Below are positions 10,164 to 20,534 of a DNA stretch of 64,000 bases, in pieces; the first letter of the stretch is position 1, and the number at the start of each line of letters is the position of its first letter. The DNA lies in NCBI GenBank assembly GCA_963210315.1, contig OY723286.1:930001-994000 (forward strand), given 5' to 3'. Source of the DNA: Rhynchopus euleeides (taxonomy: Eukaryota; Euglenozoa; Diplonemea; Diplonemida; Diplonemidae). The notes beneath the pieces are model-generated. The model ran no database searches, was not told the DNA's origin, and worked only from the letters and a program-made list of their open reading frames with translations. A program made the translations under genes and the position numbers.

Positions 10164-12156
10164 TTTGAGTGACTTACAAGCAATCTGCGACAGTGTGATG
10201 AGTGTGGTGTGGTGGGGAGGGGCGGTGGGGTGTCTCTGCTGTGGGTGGCACCAGGGTGAACAGGAGTGGGTTGTGGTGCAGGCGAGATGTATGTATGGGG
10301 TGGTATGCGGACTAGTGTCGAGTGTCTAGCCCAGTCCATTGACCCCGCATCGACGTGTGGCGATTGCGAAGCTGGTTGATTCCAGGCACTCCATCCGGTG
10401 CATGTGTTTGGAGTGCAGCCTGTCTCCCCGACCAGTTCAACTGCCTCCCGCACAGGGACTGCGGGTCGGTGCAGCAGGGGCAGAGCGATGGAGGGGTGGC
10501 GCCTCAAGGCACAGTGCTGCATGCATCCAGATGCCAGCACACCGCTGTCTCGGACGTGTGTAAGTACGACAAGACCGATCATTCGGAGACAAGCCGTGAC
10601 TCTAGGACACCCCTTGTTTTGTCTTCAACTCAACTCAACAGCAACACCGCAACACATGACAGGCAAACGCAACAGCATTGAGCAATTGGGCAACAGAGGG
10701 AGGTGTGGGGTGTGGCCTTCCTTGGTGCGAGGTGAGAGGTGTGGGTGCCTGGCCCCTGCAGACAACGGCTGTGGCCCATCCCATCGTGAGGTCGTGGGAT
10801 CATGAGATAGCGAGGCCACCACCACCTTGCAGCAAAGGGTGCAATGCCACAAGGCTGCGGTGGTGGGGTTGCTCTCTGTCCCCAGCTGCAGGTGAGCTGG
10901 CGACAGGTGGCACTGGTGTGCAGAGGGCTCATCGTGTGCTGGCAAACCGGGTTGCCCGGTGTGCCGATGCTTGCACGGTGATGGAGATACGAGACAGCAA
11001 CAACAACAGGGAGGAATCAACGACAGTTGCAAAGCGACTCTGACGATGGTCTCGACAACGCCACCTGCACCACAGCGAATGCACGCACCACGCGGCCCTC
11101 GGGGCTCTGCACGCTCAAGAGCATGCTGCACGTGGTGTGGTGTGTGATGCGGGTAACTTGGATGACAGATCGAAGGCGTTGCTGCCCAAGACCCAAGAAT
11201 ACCGACATCCTTGGCATATCAGCAGAAACCATGGTTCCAAACGCAACCTGGAAAAATACGACAAAGCCACGTCGCCGCCAAACCATTGCCATCTGAGCAG
11301 CCTACTCGTCACACTTCGCATTCAGCCCTCGCAGCCCACCAACACCGTTGTGCGCTGCTCCTCCCACAGGACACAAATTTCTCGGTTGTCGTGGTGCCTG
11401 CTGAGAGCCTGTTTGCTGGGGGTCGGTTGTAAAGGCGAAGCAAGACGGCTATGTCAAGCGGCCCTTCCACGGGACACAAACACCTTCCATGGACGAAAGG
11501 GAGTGTCGCTTTGCGGGAGGTGCCTCTTGACATCACTGTTTGCTTTTGAGGCCAGAACGAAGGAAAGGGTGGACCTAGCCTCGCACCGACGGGTCATCAC
11601 CGTCGAGAAACGGAGCGACTGACTGTCGGTGGAGGCTGTTTTGCCACCGTGACCGGCAGTGTGAGTGAACTAAAGAGAAAGAAGAGGTGACCAAAACACA
11701 AGCCTCAGGGGACAGGTTTGATACTCGGAAAAGTGAGCCACCCTGTCGGGTGTCATACCGGACGGCCTTGTCCCCCACGGGCAACGAATTTGAATGAATG
11801 TGTGGACCCAGACAATGCGACCAATTGTATCGTAGTAGCCTTCACACCTTCGTCGAGCTCAGCCACATAAAGGCCTCAGCTGTGCGCTGGGCGCTGAGTG
11901 CGACGACAAAAGGGAAAGGTGCTCGAGCAGACACAATACTGGCCTCGGATGTGGTTCCAAAAACACACCGCGGGTCATCAAAAACCAGACAAAGGGATCG
12001 ACCAACTGAATCGTGCGAGCTCAACTCCGGAAAGAAGTATCGTTTTTTTCGTTGGCCAAACCTGTTTTTTGGCGCACTGGGTGTGATGACAAAAGAGAAA
12101 AGTGCTAGCACGAACATGATGTTAGTCTCCTGGCTATGTCTGGTTTCTGAGAAACC
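10164..12156. other. Intergenic, upstream of peroxidase copy 1
   Basis: The first ~50 bp match the upstream region of peroxidase copy 2. The shared module at 10471-10622 lies here. Between about 11.88 and 12.18 kb there are diverged copies of a ~55-bp unit containing GACAAAAGRGAAARGTGCT. No supported gene; composition is less GC-rich than the coding parts. Confidence 0.5.
10471..10622. repeat. Dispersed upstream module alpha, copy 1
   Basis: About 150 bp nearly identical to 13009-13157; its last ~75 bp recur at 46970-47047. It contains the short palindrome CCGATCATTCGG (10575-10586). No open frame or tRNA fold was found. Each copy lies upstream of a minus-strand gene. Confidence 0.75.
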
Positions 12157-12924
12157 TTAGCGTGTGTTGCAAAAAAGAAAAGAGTGCCGTGTGAAGAAAC
12201 GCCATCGAACGATACAGGGCCGTATCATTCGGATAGCAACGCAGAGACGGTCAGTGACGGGGATCGTGCGTCGACCCACACTGACGTTCAAAGCAAGGTC
12301 TGACAAGGTGACAGGGGAAAATGTACATCCAAAGGACAGAACATTCGTACCCTGCACACAGGGAGGTTCCAACCGAGAGCCCCAGCAGCTTTGAGCAGGC
12401 GCATTGGGGTGTGTTGGTGATTTGTGACAACAGCCGAAAGAACCACGCACAGGCACAGGCACACAGTAGATAGCAGTGAAGCCACTGTCAAGTTCCTCTT
12501 GACGTGCAAAGTCCGCGTCTTTCGCCAGCTGCCCCCATGCAAACGGCCAGCAGTGCACACGCAGCCAGAAGGCGAGGCAGCAGAACAAGTGCACCACGTA
12601 GTTGAGCTGCACCAAGAGAAACTGCAGGGCGTGCAGCAGTGTGATGGACGTGGGCTGGACGATGTGGGGCTCCGACAACGCCGGGTATTTTGCAGGTGTC
12701 TCACGCGCGTTGCACTTCTGGCAGCCGACGTACGCATCGTACACACGATGCAGCACCAGCAGGGTCAGGGACACGGCGAGCACCCCAGACACCCACAGCC
12801 ACAAGGCCCAGGCAAAGAGCGGAGGGCTGCTGGCAGGCAACACGGCAGCAGAGGTGGCATTCACAGCACCTGTGTAGGACACGGTGGATACGAGCTCCGG
12901 AAGCACACTTTCCAGCAGCGGCAT
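12157..12924 (-). CDS. Hypothetical multi-pass membrane protein
   Basis: From ATG 12924 the frame encodes MPLLESVLPELVSTVSYTGA, then two clear hydrophobic spans: FAWALWLWVSGVLAVSLTLL and, after a soluble loop containing CQKCNA, LLHALQFLLVQLNYVVHLFC running into CLAFWLRV. There is no signal peptide before the first span. Coding character is convincing down to about 12440 (residues ..ARQEELDSGFTAIY). After that the frame stays open to 12157 but looks like antisense composition, and a GTGTGC that could be a splice donor lies at that point, so the true 3' end is uncertain. No family recognised. An eleven-residue upstream start at 12957 is possible. Confidence 0.5.
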   Translation of the reverse strand: MPLLESVLPELVSTVSYTGAVNATSAAVLPASSPPLFAWALWLWVSGVLAVSLTLLVLHRVYDAYVGCQKCNARETPAKYPALSEPHIVQPTSITLLHALQFLLVQLNYVVHLFCCLAFWLRVHCWPFAWGQLAKDADFARQEELDSGFTAIYCVPVPVRGSFGCCHKSPTHPNAPAQSCWGSRLEPPCVQGTNVLSFGCTFSPVTLSDLALNVSVGRRTIPVTDRLCVAIRMIRPCIVRWRFFTRHSFLFCNTR

Positions 12925-13008
12925 TGTGTGAGCATACATCAGTAACAAAAGCGGCACAGTGGCCTGGAGTGGTGGAGGTGGTTGTGTGGGTGTGGAAGGA
13001 CAAGCAAC

Positions 13009-13157
13009 GCAGCAGGGGCAGAGCGATGGAGGGGTGGCGCCTCAGGCACAGTGCTGCATGCATCCAGATGCCAGCACACCGCTGTCTCGGACGTGTGTAA
13101 GTACGACAAGACCGATCATTCGGACACAAGCCGTGACTCTAGGACACCCCTTGCAAT
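13009..13157. repeat. Dispersed upstream module alpha, copy 2
   Basis: Nearly identical to 10471-10622, with the same CCGATCATTCGG palindrome. It lies just upstream of the membrane-protein gene. Confidence 0.75.
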
Positions 13158-13735
13158 GTTGTCAACTCAACTCAACACAATGGCAACTCTGCAACCTCAT
13201 GACAGGCAAACGCATACAAACAGCGAATGAGTAATTGGGCAACCTGGTGGTGGGTCAAGGATGGCATGATGTGCAACGGGTGCAGTGCGTGGGGTGGGCG
13301 GGTCGCTCCTCGGCATTCGACTTCACCAGCAGTGTACCAAGCAGGCCTCCTCCCACGGCATCCTTGCGGCGTGCCTGCCAACGATGTGGCACACAACACG
13401 CCAGGCTCCCGCCCAAGGACCGGAGAGGAGGACCACCCCATCCCGTGCCTCCCACCTATTGTGCGAAGGGCTCTCAACTCGAAGCGAAGGGCAAGAAGGA
13501 AAGTCTGCATGTGGCTCCGGATGAACTGCTGCGTGGGTCAGAGGATGCGCAGCTGCTCGAATACGGGGCAGAACCTGCAGGGAAGAAAGAAGAAAGGGCG
13601 ATGCGAGTGGGAGGGTGTAGGCAGGTGCATGAAGACCTGCACCACTTTTTGTTGGGTGTGGTCTCGACACAGCTTGGTGCACTGCATCTCAGACTGCACG
13701 CTTCCTCCGGCACACCTGTGCTGGAACCAGGACAC
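13158..13735. other. Intergenic between two minus-strand genes
   Basis: No supported gene, RNA or repeat was seen in this ~0.6 kb. Confidence 0.45.
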
Positions 13736-15971
13736 TCAGAGCGGCTCTGCAGTGAGGAAGGGGGAGACCTGCCTGATGAAGGCGTTGAGTGCCCGCAGCT
13801 GCTGCGGGCCCACAGGCTCCTGCAGGTCCACCACAGCCTGCAGCGGGCGGCCCTGCTGCACGGCCACGCGGGCCACACCCACACAGGGGGACAGCATGCC
13901 CTTCACCCTGGCGGCTGTTGCACCGTCGAAGCCACACAGCGGGGACACCAGCAGCCTGCGCACATCGTCCTGCTGGCACTGAGGCGGGTGACGCACTGCC
14001 GGTGCAGCAATGCGTGTGGGTGCGGGTGGGTGTGCCTCCCCAGCAGCAGGGCACGCTGGCAGGTTGTGCTCGATCTTGACAGCCTCCGCCAGGTCGCGCA
14101 GCGCCGCGAGCATGTGTGCACGCTGCGGCCCCGGCGGCACAGGGATGCGCACCCCCTTGCCGATGCCCGGCATCTCGATGCGGTCGCTCCCGCCGTAGCG
14201 CAGCTCGCGCACCACCTGCGGGGCGTCTGTGTTCTTCTGGTAGGCCAGCGCCTTGGGGATGGAGGGGTGCTGGGCAAACTCCACCTCGTTCGCCTCGAAG
14301 AGATTGTTCACATTCACCCAGCACAGCACGGTGCGCCTCCCGCCCCCCCGCACGCGGAACCGCGACTCGGCACCCCGCCCCGGCAGCACGCACACCTCGT
14401 CCGCCAGCATGCTGCCCTGCCCGTCCGGGCGGGCCACGAAGGACACGGTGTCGCCCACCGACGGCATGTCCCTCCGCCGCCCCGTGAAGTTCCTGATGTG
14501 GCAGGCGACAGGGCCGAGGTGCACCGCCGGGTCGCCGCCCCGACCCCCCGCCAGCATGGGGGGGGGGGGCGGGCACCACGAGCCCTGCGTTGCCCCGCCA
14601 CGCCGCGACGACGCCGTTCACACGCTGCTTCGCGTCGGGCGGCAGCACGCGGCACGCATTCGCCTTCGCAGTCTTCAGCTCAATGTGCAGACGCATGCCA
14701 GGCGACACACCTGCACGCAGTGCCTGTGACCCTGCACGCACACGCAGCACCACACCGTTGTTGTCCAGCACCACGTCCTCCTTCCGCACCAGGACGCACC
14801 CGTCTGCCGCTGCCTGCTCCTCTGGGCTGAGCGGGGGTGGCGGTGGCACCAGGTATGCCGCTGTCCTCTGCGCAGCGTCGCAGGCCCACTGCAGCCCTGT
14901 CCGGTTGCTGTGCGTGAGTGCAGCGCGAAGCAGGTGCCCCGCTACAAACCCGTACAGCTCTGCGGCAGCGCCCGTGTCCAGCGTTCTGCTTCGGGGCACT
15001 GGCAGCCCGCACTGGCGTGAAAGGTTGCGCACCTGCTGGTGCACTGCCGCGTCCGCAAAGGCGCGGCTGTGGTGCTCCGGGCTGAGCGACAGCGGGAGGA
15101 AGCTGTCGAACCCCTTCGTGTTGTCGATGCTACGGCGCACCCCCCCCTTGAAGGCGGTGAGGGACAGCGCCTCAGCAGGGGTGTGCAGGACCTGCCCCTT
15201 GTGCCACTGCACCCCGAGCCCGATGACGGCACCCTTTGTACGGGCAGACACGCCTGTGGCGTAGCACCGCTCCTGCGGGTCCACCTCCTCGTCGAGCGAC
15301 TCGGAGTCGCACGACCGTGCGTCCTCCTCACCCTCGTCCTCCAGGCCACTGCGGGACGACGTGCTCACAGGCGCAGAGGGTGCGGGGGAGCGCTCCACAG
15401 CCGTCACCACCGACGCGTCAGACTCCTGCGGGGCAGGCTCCCAGTCGGGGATCTCCGGGAAGGGCTCGTCGTAGGTGTGCCCGCACGTGCACTTCAGGTT
15501 GCGTGCACTCTCCTTCGTCGCCTGCACTGCAGAGTCGGAGGAGCACAGAAAGTGCCCATCGCACAGTCCGCTCTGCACCTGCAGCAGCACAGTCTCCAGC
15601 GTGCACGCTGCCGTCCACCCGCCTGCACTGCTGGTCGCCCAGTCCCGGTGCACATCAAGGAAGTTCGAGAAGATGTTCATGCAAATCACGATCCGTCCCT
15701 TGCCATCCCGCCTTCTCGCACCACCACGGTACGAGATCTCCGTCACGAATGCGGCTGCAGGCGACCCCACCGGGTAGTTGGGCGGCAGGTCCAGCACGAA
15801 GTGGAGCGGCACGCCCGCGTAGGGCGTGCCCTCCGCCCCCACCACGTTGCAGTGGATCTCACGCATGTTGCCGTCGTCCCCGATCCCCGCAGACGCACCC
15901 GACAGGGGCTGCTTGGACAGCGCACGCAGCTGCCGCATCACCGCACGCTGCATCATGGCGGTGTCAGCCAT
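13736..15971 (-). CDS. E2-like (UBC-fold) protein with PDZ-like and cold-shock-like parts, frameshifted
   Basis: Start ATG 15971 (MADTAMMQRAVMRQLRALS). Residues ~1-150 fit a ubiquitin-conjugating fold: an N-terminal helix, LPPNYPVGSPAAAF, then GRIVICMNIFSNF, where Cys sits in the place of the E2 active-site Cys (family ICLDIL), and GWTAACTLETVLLQVQSGL. The usual HPN triplet is not seen. An acidic linker follows, then an unnamed domain with KGFDSFLPLSLSPEHHSRAF, a PDZ-like stretch around DNNGVVLRVRAGSQALRAGV, and, in another frame, a cold-shock-like part (DMPSVGDTVSFVARPDGQGS) and a C-terminal domain ending at 13736. The frame change falls at a run of eleven G at about 14559-14570, so it may be a sequencing error or a real break. 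A role in ubiquitin transfer is inference; targets unknown. Confidence 0.7.
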
Positions 15972-17638
15972 GTGTGCCGAGGGAACAAGGCAGCGAGAGG
16001 GTGGGGCGGGTGTGGTGATGGAGGGGGGGGGGGGGAAGAAAGCCGCGGGTGTGTATTGATTTCGGGGCAGTGCCCTGTGGGATGGGTGGTGGTGGCGTGT
16101 GCTGCAGAGAGATGCACATGAAATCAATGGCAATGGGCGATCGCAACAGCTGGGCAAGTGAGAGTCTCAGAGGGCGGTGGCAGGACGCGGGGGAGGCGCT
16201 GTTGCAGGCGTTGGCATTCGAACATCTCCTTTCCCTCTCGACAACCACGAGTGGGGACGCCACAGCTAGGCTGCTGCATCAGCTCGGGGTGGACACATCG
16301 CGATACGGATATCAGACGGAGGCGTGAAGGATGCTGTGAGGGCTGTTGTGTGGCAGGACGCTCACCTCTGAGGTGCACGGCCCGCCCGCATGCCGTCCCT
16401 CTGCCACACAACCACGCGCAAACCCCTGCTTGCCACTCACGAGATGTCCCACATACAAAAATCATCTGGTGACCATAAAAATCACCCACTGTGCGATGCA
16501 TAGCGGCGGTCGACAATAGGCTCGACACACGCGTCATCGGCAGTGGGGACCAGGCACACGATTATTGACAGTCATATTGTCAGAATCACCTTCAGGAAAG
16601 ACGCAACTATGTGCGATAGGAAAATAGAATGATGTTGCAGAGAATCCTCTCTGCTGAGTTTGTGCACATGTGCGTCATTCGTCCACATTGTCAGAAAGTA
16701 CAAATTGCGTAGTTCGTGCAAAGTGGCTTCTGCAACACCATGCAACGTAGCGAAAAGAAGACAGTTGGATAGCTGCGGGCAGCTGGCCGAGTTGTGAAGC
16801 GCAACGCAAGTGAATGGAGGATTGTGAACCACTCCACCCCACGTCTTTCCTGAGGCAGCTTCAAACACTGCCCCAGTATGTGCGCCACAAACACGTGCAG
16901 CTCTCGAGGAAGGTCTGAGCCTGAGTCAGATCCCACCCGCAAGCCATCCCACCGTGCATAGGAAACCACACCGCAGTCGCACGCGAAAGAGACTGCGGCT
17001 GATCGATGATTGAGACAAAGCATGCGTGAGGACGGAGGGAGTCCCGCACGCTGCTGCACACAAATGGAGGCCGTAGGCCACGAGGCTGTGAGCCTCACAT
17101 AGAGCGGGGAGGGGCGCGGTGGCGACACCGCAACATAGAGAGTGGGAAGAGGGAGAGAGAGAGGGGTTGAGAGAGGGCCGGGTTCCTGTTGGCTGCATCG
17201 CGTGCTCCGCATGCCGATGCCTCCAAAGAACCATCCAAGCAGCTCCCGGAATGCGGGTAGCTGCAGGACGGCACAAGGAGGCTCGCATCAGCACAGGGAA
17301 GCACGCGCACAGCAGGACGACGCAGGAAACAGGTTGGGGTGCAGGTGCGAGGTGGGTGTACGATGAAGCACGACGTCATGCAACAATAAGCACACAACGC
17401 ATGTCCGGCCAGTAGGTAGAACGGCATACAGAACACACACGGCGTGTGCTCCTTGCTGTTAGGAACGCCGCCTCTGCGAGTGATTGTGTGCAGGATCCAG
17501 GAGTACCGAACACTGCCACGGATTTAGACAACCAGTGGCTCAGACAACAAGCAAGCGGAAACAAAGCTCAACAATCCACGACCCACTTGGCACTAGGACC
17601 AGTGGGAGGGGAGGGATGAAGCTGTTTGCAGGGCGGAC
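15972..17638. other. Intergenic, no supported gene
   Basis: This 1.7 kb separates the E2-like and pacifastin-like genes. A 13-base G run lies at about 16021-16035. Minus-strand frames at 16572-17294 are open but lack a recognisable start, signal or motif, so I leave them uncalled. A GA-rich patch lies at about 17140-17175. Confidence 0.45.
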
Positions 17639-18796
17639 TCAGAGGATCCCAGGGGCAGGGCAGCTGTTCGGGGCACACGCCATCAGGGTGCAGGCAAGGG
17701 CGCCGTTGGAACACACGCACGTGTTGCAGTGGTTGTCCTTCTCCCCCTTGCCGGACCAGCCGTGTGCCACCTCCGTCCCACACTGCAGAGTGCAGCCCTT
17801 GGGTGCGGGGCAGGCGGTGGTGTCGCACTGCCGAGGGGTGCAGCCGAGATACCCGTCCACGCACAGGCAGAGGTTGCAGTCGTTGCCGCCCTCGCCGAGC
17901 CCGATCCACAGGTGCGGCACCACAGTCCCGCACTGCAGCGTGCAGGTCTTGCTGGTGGGCACAGGCACAGGGACAGGTGCCGGGCAGGCAGTGGTCTGGC
18001 ACAGCTTCAGGGTGCAGCCCACAGCACCGTTGTTGCAGAAACAGTCGTTGCAGTCGTTGGAACCCTCACCCTTACCAGTCCAGCCGTCAGCCACGACAGC
18101 CCCACACTCCAGGGTGCAGGTCTTCTTCTCAGGGCACGACGTCGTCTCACAGGCCTTGCGAGTGCAGCCCACAACACCGTTGTTGCAGAAGCAGTCGTTG
18201 CAGTCGTTGTAGGACTCACCCTTGCCGGTCCAGCCGTCAGCCACGATAGTGCCACACTCAAGAGTGCAGGTCTTCTTCACAGGGCACGAAGTCGTCGCAC
18301 AGGCCTTGCGGGTGCAGCCAAGAACACCGTCAGTGCAGGTGCAGTCGTTGCAGTCGTTGTATGACTCACCCTTGCCAGACCATCCGTGTGCCACGAAAGT
18401 CCCACACTCCAGAGCGCAGGACTTGCTGGGCACAGGGACAGGTACCGGGCAGGCAGTGGTCTGGCACAGCTTCAGGGTGCAGCCCACAGCACCGTTGTTG
18501 CAGAAACAGTCGTTGCAGTCGTTGGAACCCTCGCCCTTCCCGGACCAACCGTCAGCCACGACAGCCCCACACTGAAGCGTGCACTTCTTTACAGGGCACG
18601 ACGTGGTCTCGCAGGCCTTGCGGGTGCACCCAACGGTCCCGTCAGTGCAGGTGCAGTCGTTGCAGTCGTTGTAGGACTCGCCCTTGCCAGTCCAGCCGTC
18701 AGCCACGATAGTGCCACACTCGAGAGTGCATGAGGTTTGCGCCACTGCACTACCTGCTGTGGACAGCACAATCGCAGCTGCGATGATGTTCAACAT
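17639..18796 (-). CDS. Secreted protein with seven pacifastin-like Cys repeats
   Basis: The 385-residue protein starts at 18796 with MLNIIAAAIVLSTAGSAVA, a signal peptide. The rest is seven tandem repeats of ~45 residues, each of the form C-T-L-x-C-G-x-x-V-A-x-G-W-x-G-K-G, then N-D-C-N-x-C-x-C-x-x-G-x-x-x-C-T-x-x-x-C, then TTxCP. The CNxCxC...CT..xC core matches pacifastin/VWC-like inhibitor modules, and the GW.GKG..N.CN.C.C form is common in secreted proteins of protists and algae. Repeats 2 and 5 are nearly identical at DNA level, pointing to recent duplication or gene conversion within the gene. Two short Pro-Val linkers break the array. Protease inhibition or cell-wall binding are possible roles; neither is shown by the sequence. 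Confidence 0.85.
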   Translation of the reverse strand: MLNIIAAAIVLSTAGSAVAQTSCTLECGTIVADGWTGKGESYNDCNDCTCTDGTVGCTRKACETTSCPVKKCTLQCGAVVADGWSGKGEGSNDCNDCFCNNGAVGCTLKLCQTTACPVPVPVPSKSCALECGTFVAHGWSGKGESYNDCNDCTCTDGVLGCTRKACATTSCPVKKTCTLECGTIVADGWTGKGESYNDCNDCFCNNGVVGCTRKACETTSCPEKKTCTLECGAVVADGWTGKGEGSNDCNDCFCNNGAVGCTLKLCQTTACPAPVPVPVPTSKTCTLQCGTVVPHLWIGLGEGGNDCNLCLCVDGYLGCTPRQCDTTACPAPKGCTLQCGTEVAHGWSGKGEKDNHCNTCVCSNGALACTLMACAPNSCPAPGIL

Positions 18797-19075
18797 GGTG
18801 GCTGTTGTGTCAAGGTTGTAATGCAATCACTGTCTTGTGGGTGGTGTGGTGTCGGTGCGGGTCGGTGTGACAGGTCGTTGACGGGTTTGGCGGAATGAGG
18901 CACAACCGTCGCTGTAACGGATGGCTTCTCCGCCTCGCGGTTCAGACCATGAGGCCGACAGTGACAACACGGACTCACATCACACAATATGTCCACAACA
19001 GGTCCGACTGGCTGGCGCCTGGCCACCCGTCGAGAAGCACACAGACTGGCTCTCTTGCTGATGCGGAAGAGAAGA

Positions 19076-19477
19076 ATGCTGTGGGCGGGGTCAAATGAGG
19101 TTCACTGTCGCTGTCACCGATGGTTGCAGCAGATCCCGCGGGTCGGACCATGAGTCCGATGCAAAGAATACGCACTCACACCACACAGCGTCCGGCTGGC
19201 AGGCGCCTTGATTGGCAAGCGCCTGCAGATGCCGAAAAGAAAGAAAGAAGAGAAGAAGGACAAGGAAGGGGAAGAAACCTTGCACGTGCGTCATGAACAG
19301 GGGCAGGTGGTTCATGACAGCGTGCACCCGAGCTAGAGACACCCACACGCGGTGGTGGGTGTTGGACAAAACATCACAAGAAAGTTAGTCGGGCACACCA
19401 CGTCGAGCCGTGGCGTGTTTCTGTCGAACAGGCTGGCAGGATACACAGGCAGCCTGCTCACGAGAGGCACGACAGCA
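19076..19477. repeat. Duplicated 3' flank of the DJ-1-type gene, copy 1
   Basis: About 400 bp matches 42486-42887 almost exactly and continues into both DJ-1-type genes, so gene and downstream flank were copied together. A Lys-rich AAGAAAG tract lies near 19240. Confidence 0.85.
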
Positions 19478-20194
19478 TCACTTGCTGAGCACCAACACGA
19501 CGTCCTTGGCGGTGGCAGTCGCAGACCCGGGGTTCTGCCCCGTCACCAGACGCTCGTCCACAATGGACAGCTCACCCCAGTCCTTGACGGCGACAAACTT
19601 CGCCCCGCGCTCCTTCAGTGTCGTCTCCAGCATGAAGGGCATCACCTCCGACTTCTCCACAGCGTCCTCCTCGGTGTTGGTGAACCCGCTCACACGCTTC
19701 CCGGCAACCAGGTACTCCCCGGACGACAGCTTCACGTTGACGAGCGCAGCAGGGCCGTGGCACACGGCGGCCACAACACCTCCCTTCTCGTAGATCGCAG
19801 TCGCCGCCTTGTTCTGCGCCTCACAGTCGGGGAAGTCCCACATCACCCCGTGCCCGCCCGCGTAGAAGATGGCGTCGTACTGTGCGGCAGGCTTCGGCAG
19901 CCCTGCGAGCGACACGGTGGCCAGGGACTTCCCCTCCTTCATGTGCTGCTCCTTGAACTTCTGCGACTCCGCGTCCCCAGCGAAGGCCTCGAGGCTCGAC
20001 ACGTCGCACCCCGCATCCCCGCCCTTCGGGCTGACAAACACCACGTCGTACCCAGCAGCCTTGAACACGGCGTAGGGGTGCGCCACCTCCGGCAGGTACC
20101 ACCCGGTCGCCGTCGGCACCACTCCCTCCTTCTGCGCCGCCGTGGCCGGCATCTCCGTGTGCTGCGACACCACAAGCAGGACAGACTTCCCCAT
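19478..20194 (-). CDS. DJ-1/PfpI family protein, Hsp31-like, copy 1
   Basis: The 238-residue protein from ATG 20194 begins MGKSVLLVVSQHTEMP. Diagnostic parts are GWYLPEVAHPYAVFKAAGYD (the Glu of the family triad), FVSPKGG, FYAGGHGVMWDFPD and the nucleophile elbow AAVCHGPAAL with the catalytic Cys. Length and motif order match Hsp31/HchA-type members of the DJ-1 superfamily, which act as glyoxalases (methylglyoxal to lactate without glutathione), deglycases or chaperones. No signal peptide, so probably cytosolic, unlike most neighbours. A second copy at 42888-43676 differs mainly at its N-terminus. The GG-HG and CHG motifs are seen directly; the choice of glyoxalase activity is inference from the family. 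Confidence 0.92.
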   Translation of the reverse strand: MGKSVLLVVSQHTEMPATAAQKEGVVPTATGWYLPEVAHPYAVFKAAGYDVVFVSPKGGDAGCDVSSLEAFAGDAESQKFKEQHMKEGKSLATVSLAGLPKPAAQYDAIFYAGGHGVMWDFPDCEAQNKAATAIYEKGGVVAAVCHGPAALVNVKLSSGEYLVAGKRVSGFTNTEEDAVEKSEVMPFMLETTLKERGAKFVAVKDWGELSIVDERLVTGQNPGSATATAKDVVLVLSK

Positions 20195-20335
20195 CGTTAG
20201 TTTGTGTTGTGTTGTGGGTACGGTGTGGGGAACTGTGTCGACGGGTGCGTTGATGATTCGTGAGTCCAACCCAACCGTTCATTCTGACGACACGTGACTG
20301 AGGCCACGACTTGCAAGGCGGTTTCACTCACCTCA

Positions 20336-20470
20336 CAACCGAACTCAACTCAAACCGCCGTTGCAAAGCAGAGCTTCATCTGCGGTAGGGGGGTCGGGGC
20401 GTGCAGTCGATGCGCTGCGGCATTTCATCTGCTTCCGTTGATCCCGGTGATCCGGTTGCTTCCGTTTGTG
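20336..20470. repeat. Dispersed module zeta, copy 1
   Basis: AACTCAAACCGCCGTTGCAA starts a ~130-bp stretch also found at about 23515-23670 and 53757-53930. Here it lies upstream of the DJ-1-type gene; the other two copies lie upstream of the CAP/LamG genes. Confidence 0.75.
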
Positions 20471-20534
20471 GTATAATGTATGGTGCACTGTACGCTGCCA
20501 ACAGCCTATTGTTTACTGTCACACTTTTTGTGCT

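Noticed and set aside
10548-10618. Module alpha as a U1 snRNA or spliced-leader gene
   Set aside because: The minus strand has TACTTAC near a position like the U1 5' end, and the plus strand has GTAAGT, but no Sm site, stem-loop I or U-rich end was found.
11137-12160. Small plus-strand genes between 11.1 and 12.2 kb
   Set aside because: Frames of 60-160 codons with no motif or codon bias; overlapping frames on both strands are equally open.
13235-14830. 531-codon plus-strand frame
   Set aside because: Lies antisense to the E2-like gene, has Arg/His/Ala-rich shadow composition and no motif.
16130-16330. tRNA gene around GCATTCGAACATC
   Set aside because: The T-loop-like TTCGAA has no 5-bp stem on either side and no A box at the right distance.
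16572-17294. Minus-strand coding region upstream of the E2-like gene
   Set aside because: Some stretches look protein-like, but no start, signal or conserved motif links them, so not called.
17639-18796. CRISPR-like repeat array
   Set aside because: The regular repeats are codons of a Cys-rich repeat protein; no constant repeat with unique spacers.
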